Assembly (NCBI RefSeq): GCF_003473485.1
Contig: NC_053043.1
Location: 2,428,001 to 2,492,000 of the forward strand
Source of the DNA: Medicago truncatula
Lineage: Eukaryota > Streptophyta > Magnoliopsida > Fabales > Fabaceae
DNA: 64,000 nt
Direction: 5' to 3'
Part shown: piece after piece, positions 12,887 through 25,604 of the stretch
How the letters are laid out: the number at the start of each line of letters is the position of its first letter
How positions within the stretch are numbered: position 1 is the stretch's first letter
The notes under the pieces: generated by a model
What the model saw: the letters and a program-made list of their open reading frames with translations, nothing else
Databases searched by the model: none
Told to the model about the DNA's origin: nothing
Position numbers and translations under genes: made by a program

Positions 12887-15129
12887 ATGGAGGAAATTTT
12901 GTTATGGTTCCCCATCCTCTTGATTCTAATCCTTTTGATCTCAAACGTGGGAAAGAGAATCAAAAGTAAAAAAATTACTTCAAATCTTCCTCCTGGGCCT
13001 TGGAAGCTACCAATTTTTGGAAGCATACATCACCTTATTGGCTCCCTACCCCACCATAGAATGAGAGAATTGTCCCTAAAGTATGGTCCTATCATGCACC
13101 TACAACTTGGAGAGACTTCAGCCATAGTGGTTTCTTCTAAAGAAATTGCCAAAGAGTTGTTCAAAACCAATGATGTTACATTTTCTCAAAGACCTCGTTT
13201 TCTTGGTGCTGAAATTGTTTCTTATGGTAGCACCAACATTGTCTTTGCATCCTATGGAGATTATTGGAGGCAGCTAAGAAAAATATGCACATTAGAACTG
13301 TTGAGTGCTAAACGTGTGAGATCATTCCAATCAATTAGAGAGGAAGAGGTGTTAAATTTAACAAGATGTATTTCTATAAACACTGGAACTATTATCAACC
13401 TCACTCATGAAATTTTATCTATGCAATATAACATCATTTCTAGGGCAACTTTTGGTGATAAATGCAAGGAGCAAGAAGCATATACCAAGTTCATCAAGGA
13501 AACTATAAAGTTGGCAGAGAGTTTCAGTGTCACTAATTTGTTTCCCTCCCAACATTGGTTACATGTGATTAGTGGAATGGTTTGTAAATTGAAGAAAATT
13601 CACAAGACTGGTGATATGATTCTTGAAAATATCATCAACGAAAAGAAAACAAAGACTGATGGAGATGGAAGTCTTTTGTCCTATCTTTTGAGTCTCAATG
13701 ATCATGGCTCTTCCAACCCTGATGGATTTCATTTGACAATCAACAACATTAAAGCTGTTATTCAGGTTAAAGATATTTTTTTGGGTACACAACATGATTT
13801 ATTTTATTTTATTTTTGTTAAGTAAAGCACACATAAATTTATTACCTAAACTAATTTTCACTGTAAAGTAAATTCTTTTGACTAAATTAGTCTAACATAC
13901 TTTAGATTAGTCTTACACCATGCACATGTTTGTTTTTCATCTTTCGATCAATTAGTCACACCAATCTCATTTGATCTAATGATAATCCATTAGCGAAAAC
14001 AAACTTGTGCATGATACAAGACTTGTCTAACTTATGCATCATATACTTGACCAAAATATCCTTCTAACTACTAGAAAATATTGAAGTAATATAAAAATTA
14101 AAGTGATTATTAAATTTTTTGTCTCTAAGATTTAAGAATGAAATTAGAGACAAACTTTGTCTTTTTCCGACCCTAAATTTTGGTCGCTCTCATTTTTTTT
14201 TAGTATTATTTATTATCAACCAACTTGTAGTTGCCACACCTTCAATAAGTGTAATATTGAAGAAAAAAAACAGAAGAATTTTTTTGTTGGTACTTTAAAA
14301 TGGTAAATAATGTGAAACTATGAAATATTCTAAATAACAAAGAAAAAAGAAACTTATCCAACTAGGTGGGGTTGGCATGAAATATTTTAAATGTGACACT
14401 TAATTTAAAACTAAAGAAATGTGTATTCTCAAAGAATTTTGAATTTCTAATCCTAGTAGAACAATATTATTTTTCTCTTCAAAAGATCTCACTCACTTGG
14501 TACAGGATATCATTTTTGCTGGAAGTGAAACAACATCTTCAACTTTAGAATGGGCTTTTTCAGAAATGATGAAAAACCCTAGAGTGCTAAAAAAGGCTCA
14601 AGCAGAAGTTAGACAAGTCTTTGGAAACAAAGGATATATTGATGAAATAAATTTTCAAGAACTGAAATATGTAAAAGCAATAATTAAAGAAACCTTAAGA
14701 TTGCACCCACCTAGTCCTCTACTACTACCAAGAGAGTGTATTGAAACTTGTGAGATTAATGGATACACAATACCATCTGGAACACAAGTGTTTGTGAATG
14801 GATGGGCAATAGGAAGAGACCAAAAGTATTGGAGGGAAGGAGAAAAGTTTTATCCTGAGAGGTTCATGGATTGTCTAGTTGATTACAAAGGGTCTAATTT
14901 TGAGTACATACCTTTTGGTGCAGGAAGGAGAATATGTCCAGGAATCACATTTGCTGAACCTAATTTAGAATTTCCTCTTGCTCAATTGTTGTACTATTTT
15001 GATTGGGGACTTCCCTATGGAATTACTCATGAAAATTTGGATATGACTGAAGTGTTTGGTGCTTCTGTGAAAAGGAAAAATGGTCTATTCTTAATTCCAA
15101 GTCTTTACAATCATGTACCTCTTGAATAA
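12887..15129 (+). CDS. Cytochrome P450, CYP71 clan (CYP71D-like), two exons, 500 aa
   Basis: Exon 1 is 12887-13765, exon 2 is 14506-15129; intron 13766-14505 sits at the standard CYP71 position, just before the I-helix. The ATG at 12887 is preferred over 12860 because it gives MEEILLWFPILLILI, a normal ER anchor, and the usual length. Visible motifs: proline hinge PPGPWKLP (35-42), WRQLRKIC in helix C, I-helix FAGSETTS (297-304), ExxR in KETLRLHPP (E355, R358), PERF (410-413) and heme loop FGAGRRICPG with Cys437. All catalytic elements are present, so a working monooxygenase on the ER membrane is expected. CYP71D members oxidise terpenoids, flavonoids or fatty-acid-derived compounds; the substrate cannot be read here. 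The FAEPNLEFPLAQ stretch after the heme loop is slightly unlike the common FGLANVELPLAQ. Confidence 0.95.
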
Positions 15130-15289
15130 GAGTTTTTTAAGGTACCTATTGAATGAATAAAAGTTGAATATCATTAAATGTATGAAATTCTCCATCTTTT
15201 AATTTAGTTTGGAATTGCATCAGTGTGTTTAATTGTTTACCTTAATATATATATTGATTTTCGAATGTTTCAATCACTTTTTTTACTTA

Positions 15290-15790
15290 ACAATAGTAGT
15301 TGCTGCTCCTTGTACTAAAAGATGCGCCGATTTTTCTTTTTACAAATAATCTACACCACCGCTAACCAAATAATATGAAGAGTCATCCTAACCACCAAAC
15401 TGATACAATATGATCATATAAGTGACCCTGAGTAACTATCGAGAAACCTAACAAACTTGAGACTAAGGACCAAAGATTACCATAAAATTCGTATCTCACA
15501 AATAAATGGCCCCTTTCTTCATTGATACCACAAGCTCAAGAACATATTTTCTCGTTGTTGTCAGAACCCCTAAGACGAACCAAATTATCCTTTTTAGGTA
15601 CACAGTTGAGAAGCAAACGTCGAGCAAAAGGCGAAACTTTTAGTGACACCACTTTTAACCACAAGACTGAACTATTATCTGAATAATTATCACAATTGAA
15701 AGAATGTAACTTACAAATCCAACGATCCTCCACATTAACTTGCAAACACAACTAAAGTTAACAGCTCCACGCACTCCCCAACCAACTCCT
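15290..15790 (-). pseudogene. LINE fragment with reverse-transcriptase zinc-binding (zf-RVT) remnant
   Basis: On the minus strand a short frame reads VVSLKVSPFARRLLLNCVPK followed by KDNLVRLRG. This matches the pattern LKVSLFAWRLL.NRLPTKDNLVRR of the zf-RVT domain that ends plant L1 ORF2 proteins, and the same domain is clearer at 49.4-49.7 kb. Only a piece remains and its flanks are degenerate. Confidence 0.5.
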
Positions 15791-16139
15791 TCTCCCAAAC
15801 AAACAACCTCCTACACCTCCCACCATCTTAAAGCATGCATCTCAACTACCGTCAACAATGAAGTATTGTGTTTTAACTTCATTTCTTCTTCTAATAACTA
15901 AAAGTAGATTAAAAAGGAAGAAAACTAACAACAGTCTAGGACATATAAAACAACAACAGAACTATTATATTAAAGAGTGTTATGAGAATCATTTTATAAC
16001 CTTGTAAAAGAAAGAACATGTATTATTGTAAATATATGAATAAAATTAATAAGTACTATTAAAAAATAAACAATAGATTAATAAAACCTTTTATAATAAT
16101 AAAAATATTAAATTTTATACATGCACTTAAGTTTGATTT

Positions 16140-16220
16140 TTTTTTTGGTGTCCGGGATTCGAACCTCAGACCTTCAATATATTATGCATTGTCCTTCCCA
16201 ACTGAACTAAGCTCACGTGG
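16140..16220 (-). mobile_element. tRNA-derived SINE head, reverse orientation
   Basis: Plus-strand text gggattcgaacctcagacc ... cccaactgaactaagctcacg is the reverse complement of the SINE head seen at 10257. A and B boxes are recognisable. Followed by AT-rich sequence. Confidence 0.65.
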
Positions 16221-16394
16221 ACCACTTAAGTTTGATTTGATTCAGTTAAAAAACCCTAAAATTCCATACGTATCAATTTCACAAAAGAAGATCTAAAAAT
16301 TTCCAACAATATATTTAGTTTCGAGTAATTTTAATTTTTTAAATTGATTAGCGATTTTAATTTAAATCATTTTGTTTATTAAATTGTTAGTATT

Positions 16395-16760
16395 AAGAGT
16401 TAATTAAGTTTTTTTCCCTATAAATATTGGTTTTTTTTATTATTATTATAGATCCTATAAAGTAAAATTTCAATGCGGTTTTAGTCATTGTTAAATTTAA
16501 ATTTGTTTAATTATCCATAAATTTTTCCAATTTTTAATTATTTTTCTGACGCTATTTAATTTTTTTTTGTGCTGAGCAAACATTTAAAAGAAAAAGACAT
16601 ACTTATAACATTATATTCTTCCAAAAAAAAAAAAACATTATAAAAATTACTTTCGCAAAAACTAAATTTAAAGTTTGTTTCATGTTAAAATTATATATGT
16701 ATAAAAATATGATTAAAAATTTGTATCTAAATCTATTGTGTAATTACAGAGATTAATCCC
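16395..16760. mobile_element. One-ended relic of the 11912-type Mutator-like family
   Basis: It begins agagttaattaagttttttt then ccctataaatattgg, and continues with ttgttaaatttaaatttgtttaattat, the same order as the left arm at 11912. A matching right end was not found. Confidence 0.4.
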
Positions 16761-17127
16761 TCAAGTCTTGTGAGATTTAGATGGACGACAAATTCTCTTT
16801 AAAAGCTTTAACGTCGTTCATGTCCAAGAAAATTCAAACCAAAATCATGATTAAACTAAAAAAAGACTTATGTTATCTTATCTAATATGATCTAACTCAA
16901 ATTTTAAGTAGAGAAAATTGTTTTGTTTAAAAAATAAAGCAGAGAGAATCGTATTCGTACCTGATAATAAAACAAGTAACATGCGGCGTCGGTGAGTGTC
17001 AATCAACCAACCTCCAACTCATATTGCACAAAAATCTAATTTTGAGAGAGTGTGTTGTTTGCGTAGCATAGCAATTAGCATAAATGAAATTATACGAAAA
17101 AAATAATATAAAATGGTTGAATTGAAT

Positions 17128-17151
17128 CTACTACTACTACTACTACTACTT
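17128..17151 (+). repeat. (CTA)n microsatellite
   Basis: Eight CTA units lie directly upstream of the presumed 5' untranslated exon of the CGR-like gene. Confidence 0.9.
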
Positions 17152-18143
17152 TAATTACGCGGCTTTCATTCAGAGTCACCGCTCTTTCTCATTCATTCAT
17201 AGTAACTTCAGATCTCTGAGATCTATCAATCTGGTAACTTACTTTTTTCCACTTCTTCTCATTCTCTTGCTACTTTCTATGCATTCTTCAAAATCATTTC
17301 ATTTCATCAATTCTACATCTTTAGTTGATTTTAACTAAACCCTTTTCTTGATTTCATTTGCTTAATAAACCCATTATTTTGATTTTTTTTTTTATTTTTA
17401 AGTTCTGAAATAGATGATGTAGTGCATTTCTTTGTTTTTGCTTATGCTTAGTGCATTTCTTGTTAGGAACTTAGATTAAATGAGTGATGTGTTTCATGGT
17501 ATTGTGAAAACTTAAAAGTTCTGAATGAATTATTTGGGAATTTTACTGTTACTTTGTATCTTGCTGTAAATCATGGCTTTATTTGGCGGACTATGGAGGG
17601 ATGTGGCTTTTATTGATCTTGGTCGTTCAATCTTAAATCAACGGTGTAGATTATTTAATGATGGCTTAGTAATAATATAAGAATGTAAACATACCGATCT
17701 TGAATCTACTGAGTTAGGTTGATGTCCCTCAGTTTTTTGTTTGTCTTCTTTCATAAATGAATTTCTAGCTTAAAAAAACCGATCTTGAATCGATGACTGT
17801 GATCTATTAATGCGTGTCAAAGTATGTAGTCTCTTGAGTTAATGACCGATTGTGCAATGAGCTGTGCATCCTTTTATATTTATTATGCATTTCTTATTAA
17901 TTACATCTCAACTACTATTGATTTTGTGGCATTGGTTGGCATTGGCTATAAGAGAAATTTAACTATAATAAGACAACTTAGGCAGCAGAGATATTTACAA
18001 TGACAGAGCTGCAAGTCAAAGTAACTAGTGGAAAACACCTGATGAAATATAAAAGTAGAAACTGTTTTATTTTGTTTTCGAATTAGCTCAGTTTAACTTA
18101 TTGCTAAAACTTGTGCTAGGTCTGAAGTCTCATTGCTGTTATC
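17152..18143 (+). promoter_or_regulatory. Leader exon and 5'-UTR intron of the CGR-like gene
   Basis: A pyrimidine-rich leader around 17170-17233 ends ctg|gtaactt; an acceptor ttgtgctag at 18119 rejoins 24 nt of leader before the ATG at 18144. Long 5'-UTR introns are common in plant housekeeping genes. Exact transcription start not determined. Confidence 0.5.
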
Positions 18144-21100
18144 ATGTCGAGGAGGCCAGTGAATCCTTCACGTCGGTTAGGTGATGGAGGAAGTATACCA
18201 TTTGTGGCCTCTATACAGTCTAAATCTCAAAACTCTCCCCTGATATCTATTGGGCTTGTTATTGTGGTATGCTTCTTTTTCTTTTTGAAAGATGTACATC
18301 AATTTTGAAATATTCTTTAAGCATAATTTCAATGTACTTATGGCTTTTATGATAATTTCCCAATTGCAGTTTATCTTTCTCCTAATCCAATTTACTTTAT
18401 CCTATATATTTTTACCTGCTCGCTATCAACCCACAGCACAATTAATGAGCTGAATCTTGCAAAATTTTCAGGGTGCGATTCTTCTGATTGGTTATTGTTA
18501 CAGCAGTTCAGGTTTGTAACTAGTCTGTTAACCTTAAAGTCAGTCATAAAACAAGAATTTTTTATTTGGTAGTACTCTCCAAATATTGTGTTTCAGATGC
18601 CCTACGATAAACTTTTGACTTAGGATATGATTTTATAGACCTAATATTATGCAATTTCCTTGGGTTTGATAATCTTGGATCCAGCCTTTTGTTCATCATG
18701 ACTTATGAGGATGATGACAGAAAAATACAGTGGAGTACTCAAAATGAATACAGTCAATATAGCTAAAGAACAATGAGGAATATAAATGAAAATTTGTATA
18801 GCATCTCTGAGCTTGAGTTATACAGTTTGTATCATGTTGTAGATCCATAGATCTTAAACCAGTCTCATAGAACCTAGCTCATACTATCATGCCATGATCA
18901 TTCAGCCATTCTCATACTGTCAACATATATGTAAATTGAAAAGAAAAAAGTGGAACACATCACTTCATATCTAACAATGAACATGTTCTCATTAATTGGC
19001 ATTTGCTTTAAAATCCTAATGATGCTGATGTTGACTTTGATTTGTTTGGTCACATCACTTGGCAGGTGGAGCTAGCAATGATATTAAGGATCTGAGTAAA
19101 CTTGAAGGTACAAAAAACCCATCAATTTGTTATTTAAAATCTTATGTATACAGAATATTTCTCACTGAAGAAAGCTTGTGCGAGTGTTTATATGAAATTG
19201 TGGTACTGGAACGTTAAGTGTCTTATTTTCTCTAAGATATGGTAATGTTTGGGATATCTCCTTTAATCTTTTAATCCATTGATTAGTCCCTAACCAACAT
19301 GCACGCAATCAAGTTATTTTTTGGAACTTGTAATATCACCATAACTTGTTTTTGATTGTTGATGGTATGCTCTAGAACTGAAAGTTTATTAGTTAGTTTT
19401 GTATTGTTATGGACATACATATATATTGAGGATTATGCATTTTATTTTACCTTAGAATCTTCAATATATTACTCCCTCCGTCCCTAATTATAAGACCCTT
19501 TTGAGAATTTTTTTTGTCCCTTTTTATAAGACCCCTTTGTTATTTCCAACTACATTAATTATTTCTTTACATACATGCCCCTATTTATTATACATCTTTT
19601 TCTTCAATCAGCAATAAGTAGCATATGGAAAACATAAACTAACTCTCTATCTTAAGGATAAAATTGTAAAAACAATAGTGATTACAAATAACTTTAATAC
19701 AAATATCCGCTTTCTTAATTCCCGTGATTTTAGCAAAAGGGTCTTATAATTAGGGACGGAGGGAGTAATAACTTTTGGTAGTTTATGATGTATGTAGTTT
19801 TGGTGTAGCGTCTCACAGCGAGATAGCGCCACACCTCAGAGTGAGAATGAATATTCCAAAAAAATCCCTTATGACTAAAGTTTCGAGTATTTTAGAAGTT
19901 TTGAAATGAAGCACGGACACTCCTCGGATTAGGCGTGTCCCGGTGTCGGACATGTGTCGTGTCCGACACCGACACTTGTAATTACACTGAATTATGTGAT
20001 TTTTTGAAATTATTAGCTGTGTCAGCGTCAGTGTCCGTGTTTTGTCCGGTGTCGTGTCCGTATCCGTGCTTCATAGTTTGAAATTAGAAAACACCGCAAC
20101 AATGTTAAGCTTCTCCCCTTTCACTCTGTCTCATTCCTGATGTCATTTTTCACTTTCTTAAATGGCCAGTCAGAGTTAGTTGTTGAGCATTTATAGTATA
20201 AATTATTAAATTATATAAGTTGTATAAAAATTTTAGAACAGCGACCATCCCACTATCCTGCCATAGCATTTTTGGATTTGACTGCTACACTCCAGTATAT
20301 GGGTTTGATACTGGAGTTCTCTTCCTCTTCAATAATTCAGTTACAAAGAATCAATTTTACATTTTGCACGCCATTCTTACATTTGCCAAAATGACAATTA
20401 TGCATAGACGGTGCCGTTATGTTTCTTATTGAGATCATGATCCAAATATAGGACTCTAGGGTGAGCAAGTTAGCAGTGGAATCTTTCACGAGCGAAGAGT
20501 TGAGGCATACCGTTTTCTTTCTTGTCCCGACATAGTTTTTACTATATATTTGGTGTACTATATAATATATTAATTGGAGCTTAATGTGACCGTATCATAT
20601 TCTGCTGTAATTTTTAACATTTTGTTTGTTTGATTAGTTAGTACTAGTTAGTTGGCATTTATTGTAGAACCGTTGATTTCAAATTGTGAATATTTAAAAT
20701 TTTGTTGCAGTTAAAACAAATCTTGTGTGTTTGCAGGTGCTTCATCATGTACATTAGAGCTACTACAAGCATTGCCCATTTTGAAGAAAGCATACGGAGA
20801 CAGCATGCATAAGGTTTTGCACGTTGGCCCTGACTCTTGTTCTGTGGTATCTAGTTTGTTAGTAGAAGACGATACCGAGGCTTGGGGAATCGAACCATAC
20901 GAATTAGATGACGTAGGTGCAAAGTGCAAAAGTCTTGTACGCAAGGGCATTGTGCGTGTGGCTGACTTAAAGTTTCCTCTACCTTACCGCGCAAAGTCAT
21001 TTCCTCTTGTCATTGTGTCCGATGCATTGGATTACTTATCTCCAAAATACCTGAACAAAACCCTGCCAGAGTTGGTGAGGGTATCTGCCGATGGTGTTGT

Positions 21101-22214
21101 TATCTTTTCAGGTAATATATATTGGATTTAGTTTATATATATTGTCGGTCAATCACAATTGCCAGATCATTAAAATTGTTTGAATTTAATCACTTCTGCT
21201 ATAAAAGTCATATCAATGGCGATTTGTGATTAGTTGATAATGTATAAAGATTTACACTGACGATGTATCAAAATGAATCATACTTTTTTGGCTGGCTAGG
21301 GCTATTATTCACCTAGGCAGTGTCACCAAGATTAAACTCATGATCTTAGCAGTCTTTTACAGATCATGCTCTTTTATTTTTATTTCTATTTTCCACAAAT
21401 CATGTTGAATGTGATAGAAAGTCAAGTTTTAATTTACTTGTGCATTCTTGTCTGATTTCTTATTTCATGCATAGGTTATCCTGGTCAACAGAGAGCTAGA
21501 GGCGGAGAAGTAGCCAAATTTGGTCGTCCAGTAAGTGACTATTATTTATTGAGTTTGATTTTCAAATTTTGTTGGGTTGCATTATAGGAGAAATCTATTA
21601 GTGTAACAGTCTGCTATAATTTTTTTTTGATGAAACTAGTTTTACTAAGGAAGATAGGAAAGTACAGAGAGGGCTTAGGAAGTTATAATAATAGATTGAA
21701 ATAAAAGAAACTTTGACGAGCAGAAAAAGAGTTACACACTTTAACACCCTCTCGAACACTCGTTTCTTGATTGAGTGAAACTCATAAATCCCACTAAATC
21801 AGTGGGTTATATTACCTATTTAGTAAGACTCGTTTTAAAGTAGGGAGACCTACATGAATTTTACATAATCATTCATTGAGTGTTAGAGAGTATGTTGGTG
21901 ACACTTCTCGACTAAGCATAGTGTATATTTCATGAAAATAATGGGAAGATTAAGAAGTCATTAACAAATAACCACTGTCGTGTCCCTATAACCTGGATTA
22001 AGGTCAATAAAACTATTCTCATTCTAATTGTCTTTTGGGATTTGATATTATCTTTATGAAGGCCAAATTGCGGAGCTCATCTTGGTGGATAAGGTTTTTT
22101 GTTCAAACAAGTTTAGAAGAAAATGAAACTGCTGGAAAGAAATTTGAACAGGCTTCAGCCAAGAAGGCATACGCACCCGCTTGCCAAGTTTTCCACCTTA
22201 AATCATACCCCTGA
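18144..22214 (+). CDS. CGR2/CGR3-like Golgi pectin methyltransferase, six exons, 262 aa
   Basis: Exons 18144-18266, 18472-18511, 19066-19107, 20737-21111, 21475-21530 and 22062-22214 sum to 789 nt in frame. The product starts MSRRPVNPSRRLGDGGSIPF, has one transmembrane helix at about residues 32-50 (type II, N-in), then an SAM-methyltransferase-like domain: VLHVGPDSCSVVSSLL (95-110), AWGIEPYELDD, VRVADLKFPLPYRAKSF, VIVSDALDYLSPKYLNKTLPE and, near the end, SSSWWIRFF and PACQVFHLKSYP. This order and wording match the Arabidopsis CGR2/CGR3 proteins, Golgi enzymes needed for homogalacturonan methylesterification of pectin. The MTase domain is atypical and short, as in that family. Introns 3 and 5 carry repeats, including a Stowaway element and a TIR element. 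Confidence 0.92.
19472..19765. mobile_element. Stowaway-type MITE, 294 bp, TA target duplication
   Basis: Termini CTCCCTCCGTCCCTAATTA and its inverted copy, both flanked by TA. The 'ctccctccgt' end is diagnostic of Tc1/mariner Stowaway MITEs. It sits in intron 3 of the CGR-like gene. Confidence 0.9.
19907..20073. mobile_element. Short TIR element, same family as 5069-5217
   Basis: Ends tgaagcacgg and ccgtgcttca enclose repeated gtgtccg/gtcggac text. Flanking ttttgaaa and gtttgaaa suggest a target duplication of 8-9 bp, which would point to a Mutator-like or hAT-like origin. Confidence 0.7.
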
Positions 22215-23825
22215 AATTTTTACTGTCTTGTTTTTAAACTTGACTTGTTGGTAAAAAAACATACTGATGATTCTGGCACCTTGAGCACCCGAAGGGTAAA
22301 ATTTCCATACATACATGTTATGTTGAAAGTATAGTCGTGTTTGTTCCGATCTTGACAAGATATTAGGTTAAGTTATGAACTATTATTGGCATTACATTTG
22401 TAAACTATTTTGTCATGATAGTTTTTCATATGTTTTTCACAGCAGCCCTCTGTTTCTATAGTATGTATTAATTTAGGAAATTTACTATTTTGACACTCTG
22501 GATGATTTCTACAATTCATTGTTACTTTATTTGAGGCACCTAATATTATTATAAATCTCTTGTTTTGTTGCTTCTAAATGCAGAACAAAGCTTTATTCTA
22601 TAATAACGTTGAGCCCTTGGCTTTTTGTTTGCGCTATTGAATTCATACAAGAAAAGATGTTATGGTGCATCTTCTTTGAGAATGGTAAAAATAAAAGTTA
22701 TTTTTTCTTATAAAAAAACAAATATAAAGTTACACCTTATTCAAGCACTGCTGTTTAACACAAGTTTTCCAACGCCGAATCTGACACTGGACACAGATCC
22801 TGTCCTGAGAAAATCACGAGGGGGTCTGCTCCCATCTGACACCCGAGCTTGGCCGACACGCATGGAAATCAAGCCGAGGCAAAGCATATATCCGACTGCA
22901 TAGAAATACGGTATATGTGTCAAATTGTGTTCATTCTCTTAAGTAGTTTTTAATGTAAACATCTTGGATCAAATTTTTGGATGTTTATTTCTGAACGACT
23001 AATTGTGAAAGTTTCACAGTCTGGGCTGATAGTTTTTGAAAGTAAAACTTGTGACTGGGACATTTTTGGGAAGGTATGAATATTATACGAGGTGTTCAAT
23101 TACATATTAATTTGACCCTTGAAAATTGTACTTACGTTCAAATTATGGCGAGTAAAGTTAGATAACTTAGATTGATGGTTAATGAGTTTTAACATATGAT
23201 AATTCCATTACCTAAGGTAATCAACTTTCTATTTAAACTTGTACAACAAGTTAATAAATTGTATCCCACAACTGTTAATCTCGTGACTCTGGTCAAATTT
23301 TGCAGCAAAGGATGGATAATAATACACCACTAAACATTTACGTGTCATTTCTAATTCTATATACAACTATGACTGTTAATCAACTTTTTTTTATATCGTT
23401 AAACATTTCCGTTAATGTCGTTTGAACGCAAATTATGGATGAAAATGGTACTTCAAAGCTCAAAGTAGTCAAAAAGGAAAAGGGGCACACGAAAGTTCAC
23501 ATGTCCTTATGACGTTATATTAGGTACCACATTTTTCATATCTAGACTAGAAACTATCTTAATTACTAATTTCTTTTTGAATAAATCTTAATTACTATCT
23601 AAGCTTAAGAAATTTGTGTGATGTGGGCTAAACAATAACCTAAAAACGAAGCTTCCGCGGAGGCAATGCTGCACGACAATAGGGGACCCTAGAGTAGATA
23701 CAATGTGTGAATTAGAGATAGCAAAATGGGATTAAGTCCACCGAACCAACTCGTTTAATCTATATTTTAAGTGGAATGAATTGCGTCTATGAGACCCTAC
23801 CTTTCAAGTTGTTGATTTTGCTTAA
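22215..23825. other. Downstream flank of the CGR-like gene and spacer
   Basis: Includes presumed 3' UTR. A relatively GC-rich stretch at about 22765-22890 has the look of a repeat but no recognised coding content. No other gene seen. Confidence 0.4.
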
Positions 23826-25116
23826 GGGTGTGTTTGGTTTACCTTTGGATATAATTAATTTTGACAGAATTGATTTCATCAGAATTGATTTTGAGAGAAT
23901 TGATTTATGTTTGGATACGATAACATAGAATTGATTAAACAGAAAGAATGTTGTTTGGATAGTTTTGATCAAAATTATTTTTGAATGTATAATTATTAAA
24001 ATGGACATAGCTAAATAAAAATAAATGGACATAATAGTTGAATGTATGTGTAGATCAATACTAAAGGTAAATATATTATTTAATGTAAATAAATTTTTTT
24101 TCCTATATATTAATTTAAAAAATAATAAATACGATTGTTAAACCAAAAATTTTTGACAAAATATTTGTTCTATGTATTTTATATTTTATGATAAAATATA
24201 TTTAAGTTAAATAATAATATAGAGTTTTTTTTTAAAGAAAATAATAATAGAGATGGTTGGCAAAAATGATAAAATGTAGCGTAAAAGAAAAAAAATACAG
24301 CAAATCTGAAAATAAATACAAAGAAATAGAATTTACTAAATTAAGATAATTAAGTGCAATATAATCCTAAAATATAAGTTATTACAATACTAACAACATG
24401 AAAATAAAAATTACAAATAGATAATAGAATTTAAAGTGCAATAGAGTATTAATATATTATTACAAAACTAATTTAATGTGTATCATAATACTAAAATATT
24501 GATATAAAATTTAAAGTACAATACTCCCTTCGTTCCAAATTGTATGACGTTTTAGGCATTTCACATATATTAAAAAATGCAATTAATATTGTGTGGAAAA
24601 GAGATATTATAAGTTGTTTTACAAAATTGTCCTTAATAAATAATATGAGAAAGATAAATGAAAGAATTGAAAGAAGAGAGAGTAATAAATAACTAAGGTT
24701 ACAATAGGAAAAGTAACATTAATGTTGCATTGGTATTGTAAAGCGACATATAATTTGGGACAAAAAAATTTCCCTAAAGCGACATACAATTTGGAACGGA
24801 GGAAGTATTAATTAAGATTTCATGTAAAAAGAATCAATGTGTTTGGAGAATGGGTTAGAGAAATTGATGATAATTAAGAGGTCAATGATGGAATTGATGA
24901 CAATTAAGAGGGCAGTGATGGAATTGATGGAATTGAGGGTGTAGAATTGATTCTAGAAAAGGCATAAGCTAGGAATTGTAGCTTTATGGAGAATTGTTTT
25001 TGGAGGATAGAAGCAATTCTGAAAAGCCAAACCAAACATATTGAAATGTTGTAGAATTGCTTTTGGAATGTTGTAGAATTGTTTCCAGCTGTACAAAAGC
25101 CAAACCAAACAGACAC
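23826..25116. mobile_element. Harbinger/Tourist-like non-autonomous element, about 1.29 kb, TAA duplication
   Basis: Left end gggtgtgtttggttt preceded by TAA; right end aaaccaaacagacac followed by TAA. A TWA target duplication and a GG(G/C)..TGTTTGG terminus are characteristic of PIF/Harbinger (Tourist) elements. The interior repeats 'agaattgattttg' phrases and contains a nested Stowaway copy. No transposase seen. Confidence 0.65.
24524..24805. mobile_element. Stowaway-type MITE nested in the Harbinger-like element
   Basis: Ends CTCCCTTCGTTCCAAATTG and inverted CAATTTGGAACGGAGGAAG, flanked by TA. 282 bp. Nesting shows it is younger than its host element. Confidence 0.85.
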
Positions 25117-25604
25117 TAACTCGTTCAAAAAATACGATGACATGGTGTGACGAGTTGGCCCATCAAATCAATTTTAAAAGAAAAAACTCTTTATTCATTA
25201 TTTTGTATTAACTAAGTTATATTTTAACGACTAGTTTATTTCTAGTTACAGCCCAATAAACCTTATATTTAACGAACCAACTCATCTAAAAGCTAATACA
25301 TCTCTTATTCCTAAACAAAGCTTGGTTGCCCTAATTTTAACCTAATATTTTAACCTAATATTTTAGCAACTTTTCCCTCCTTCAAAACCTAACCATATTT
25401 CCTAATTCCCCTCCTCGAAACCCTAACCATGATTTCCTAACTTCACTCCCCCTAAAACCTATCTAATTGATTTCCATAAACCATATCTCCTAACTCCCCT
25501 CCTCCAAACCCTCACCAATATATTTAAATCCTTTCTCCTAAACCGAAATCTATTTCTAAAACCATACCTTTCTCTTAAACCGAAATTTCTTAATCAACAT
25601 GGCT

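Noticed and set aside
22625-22923. Frames downstream of the CGR-like gene
   Set aside because: Lie in 3' flank; no coding pattern and both strands open only briefly.
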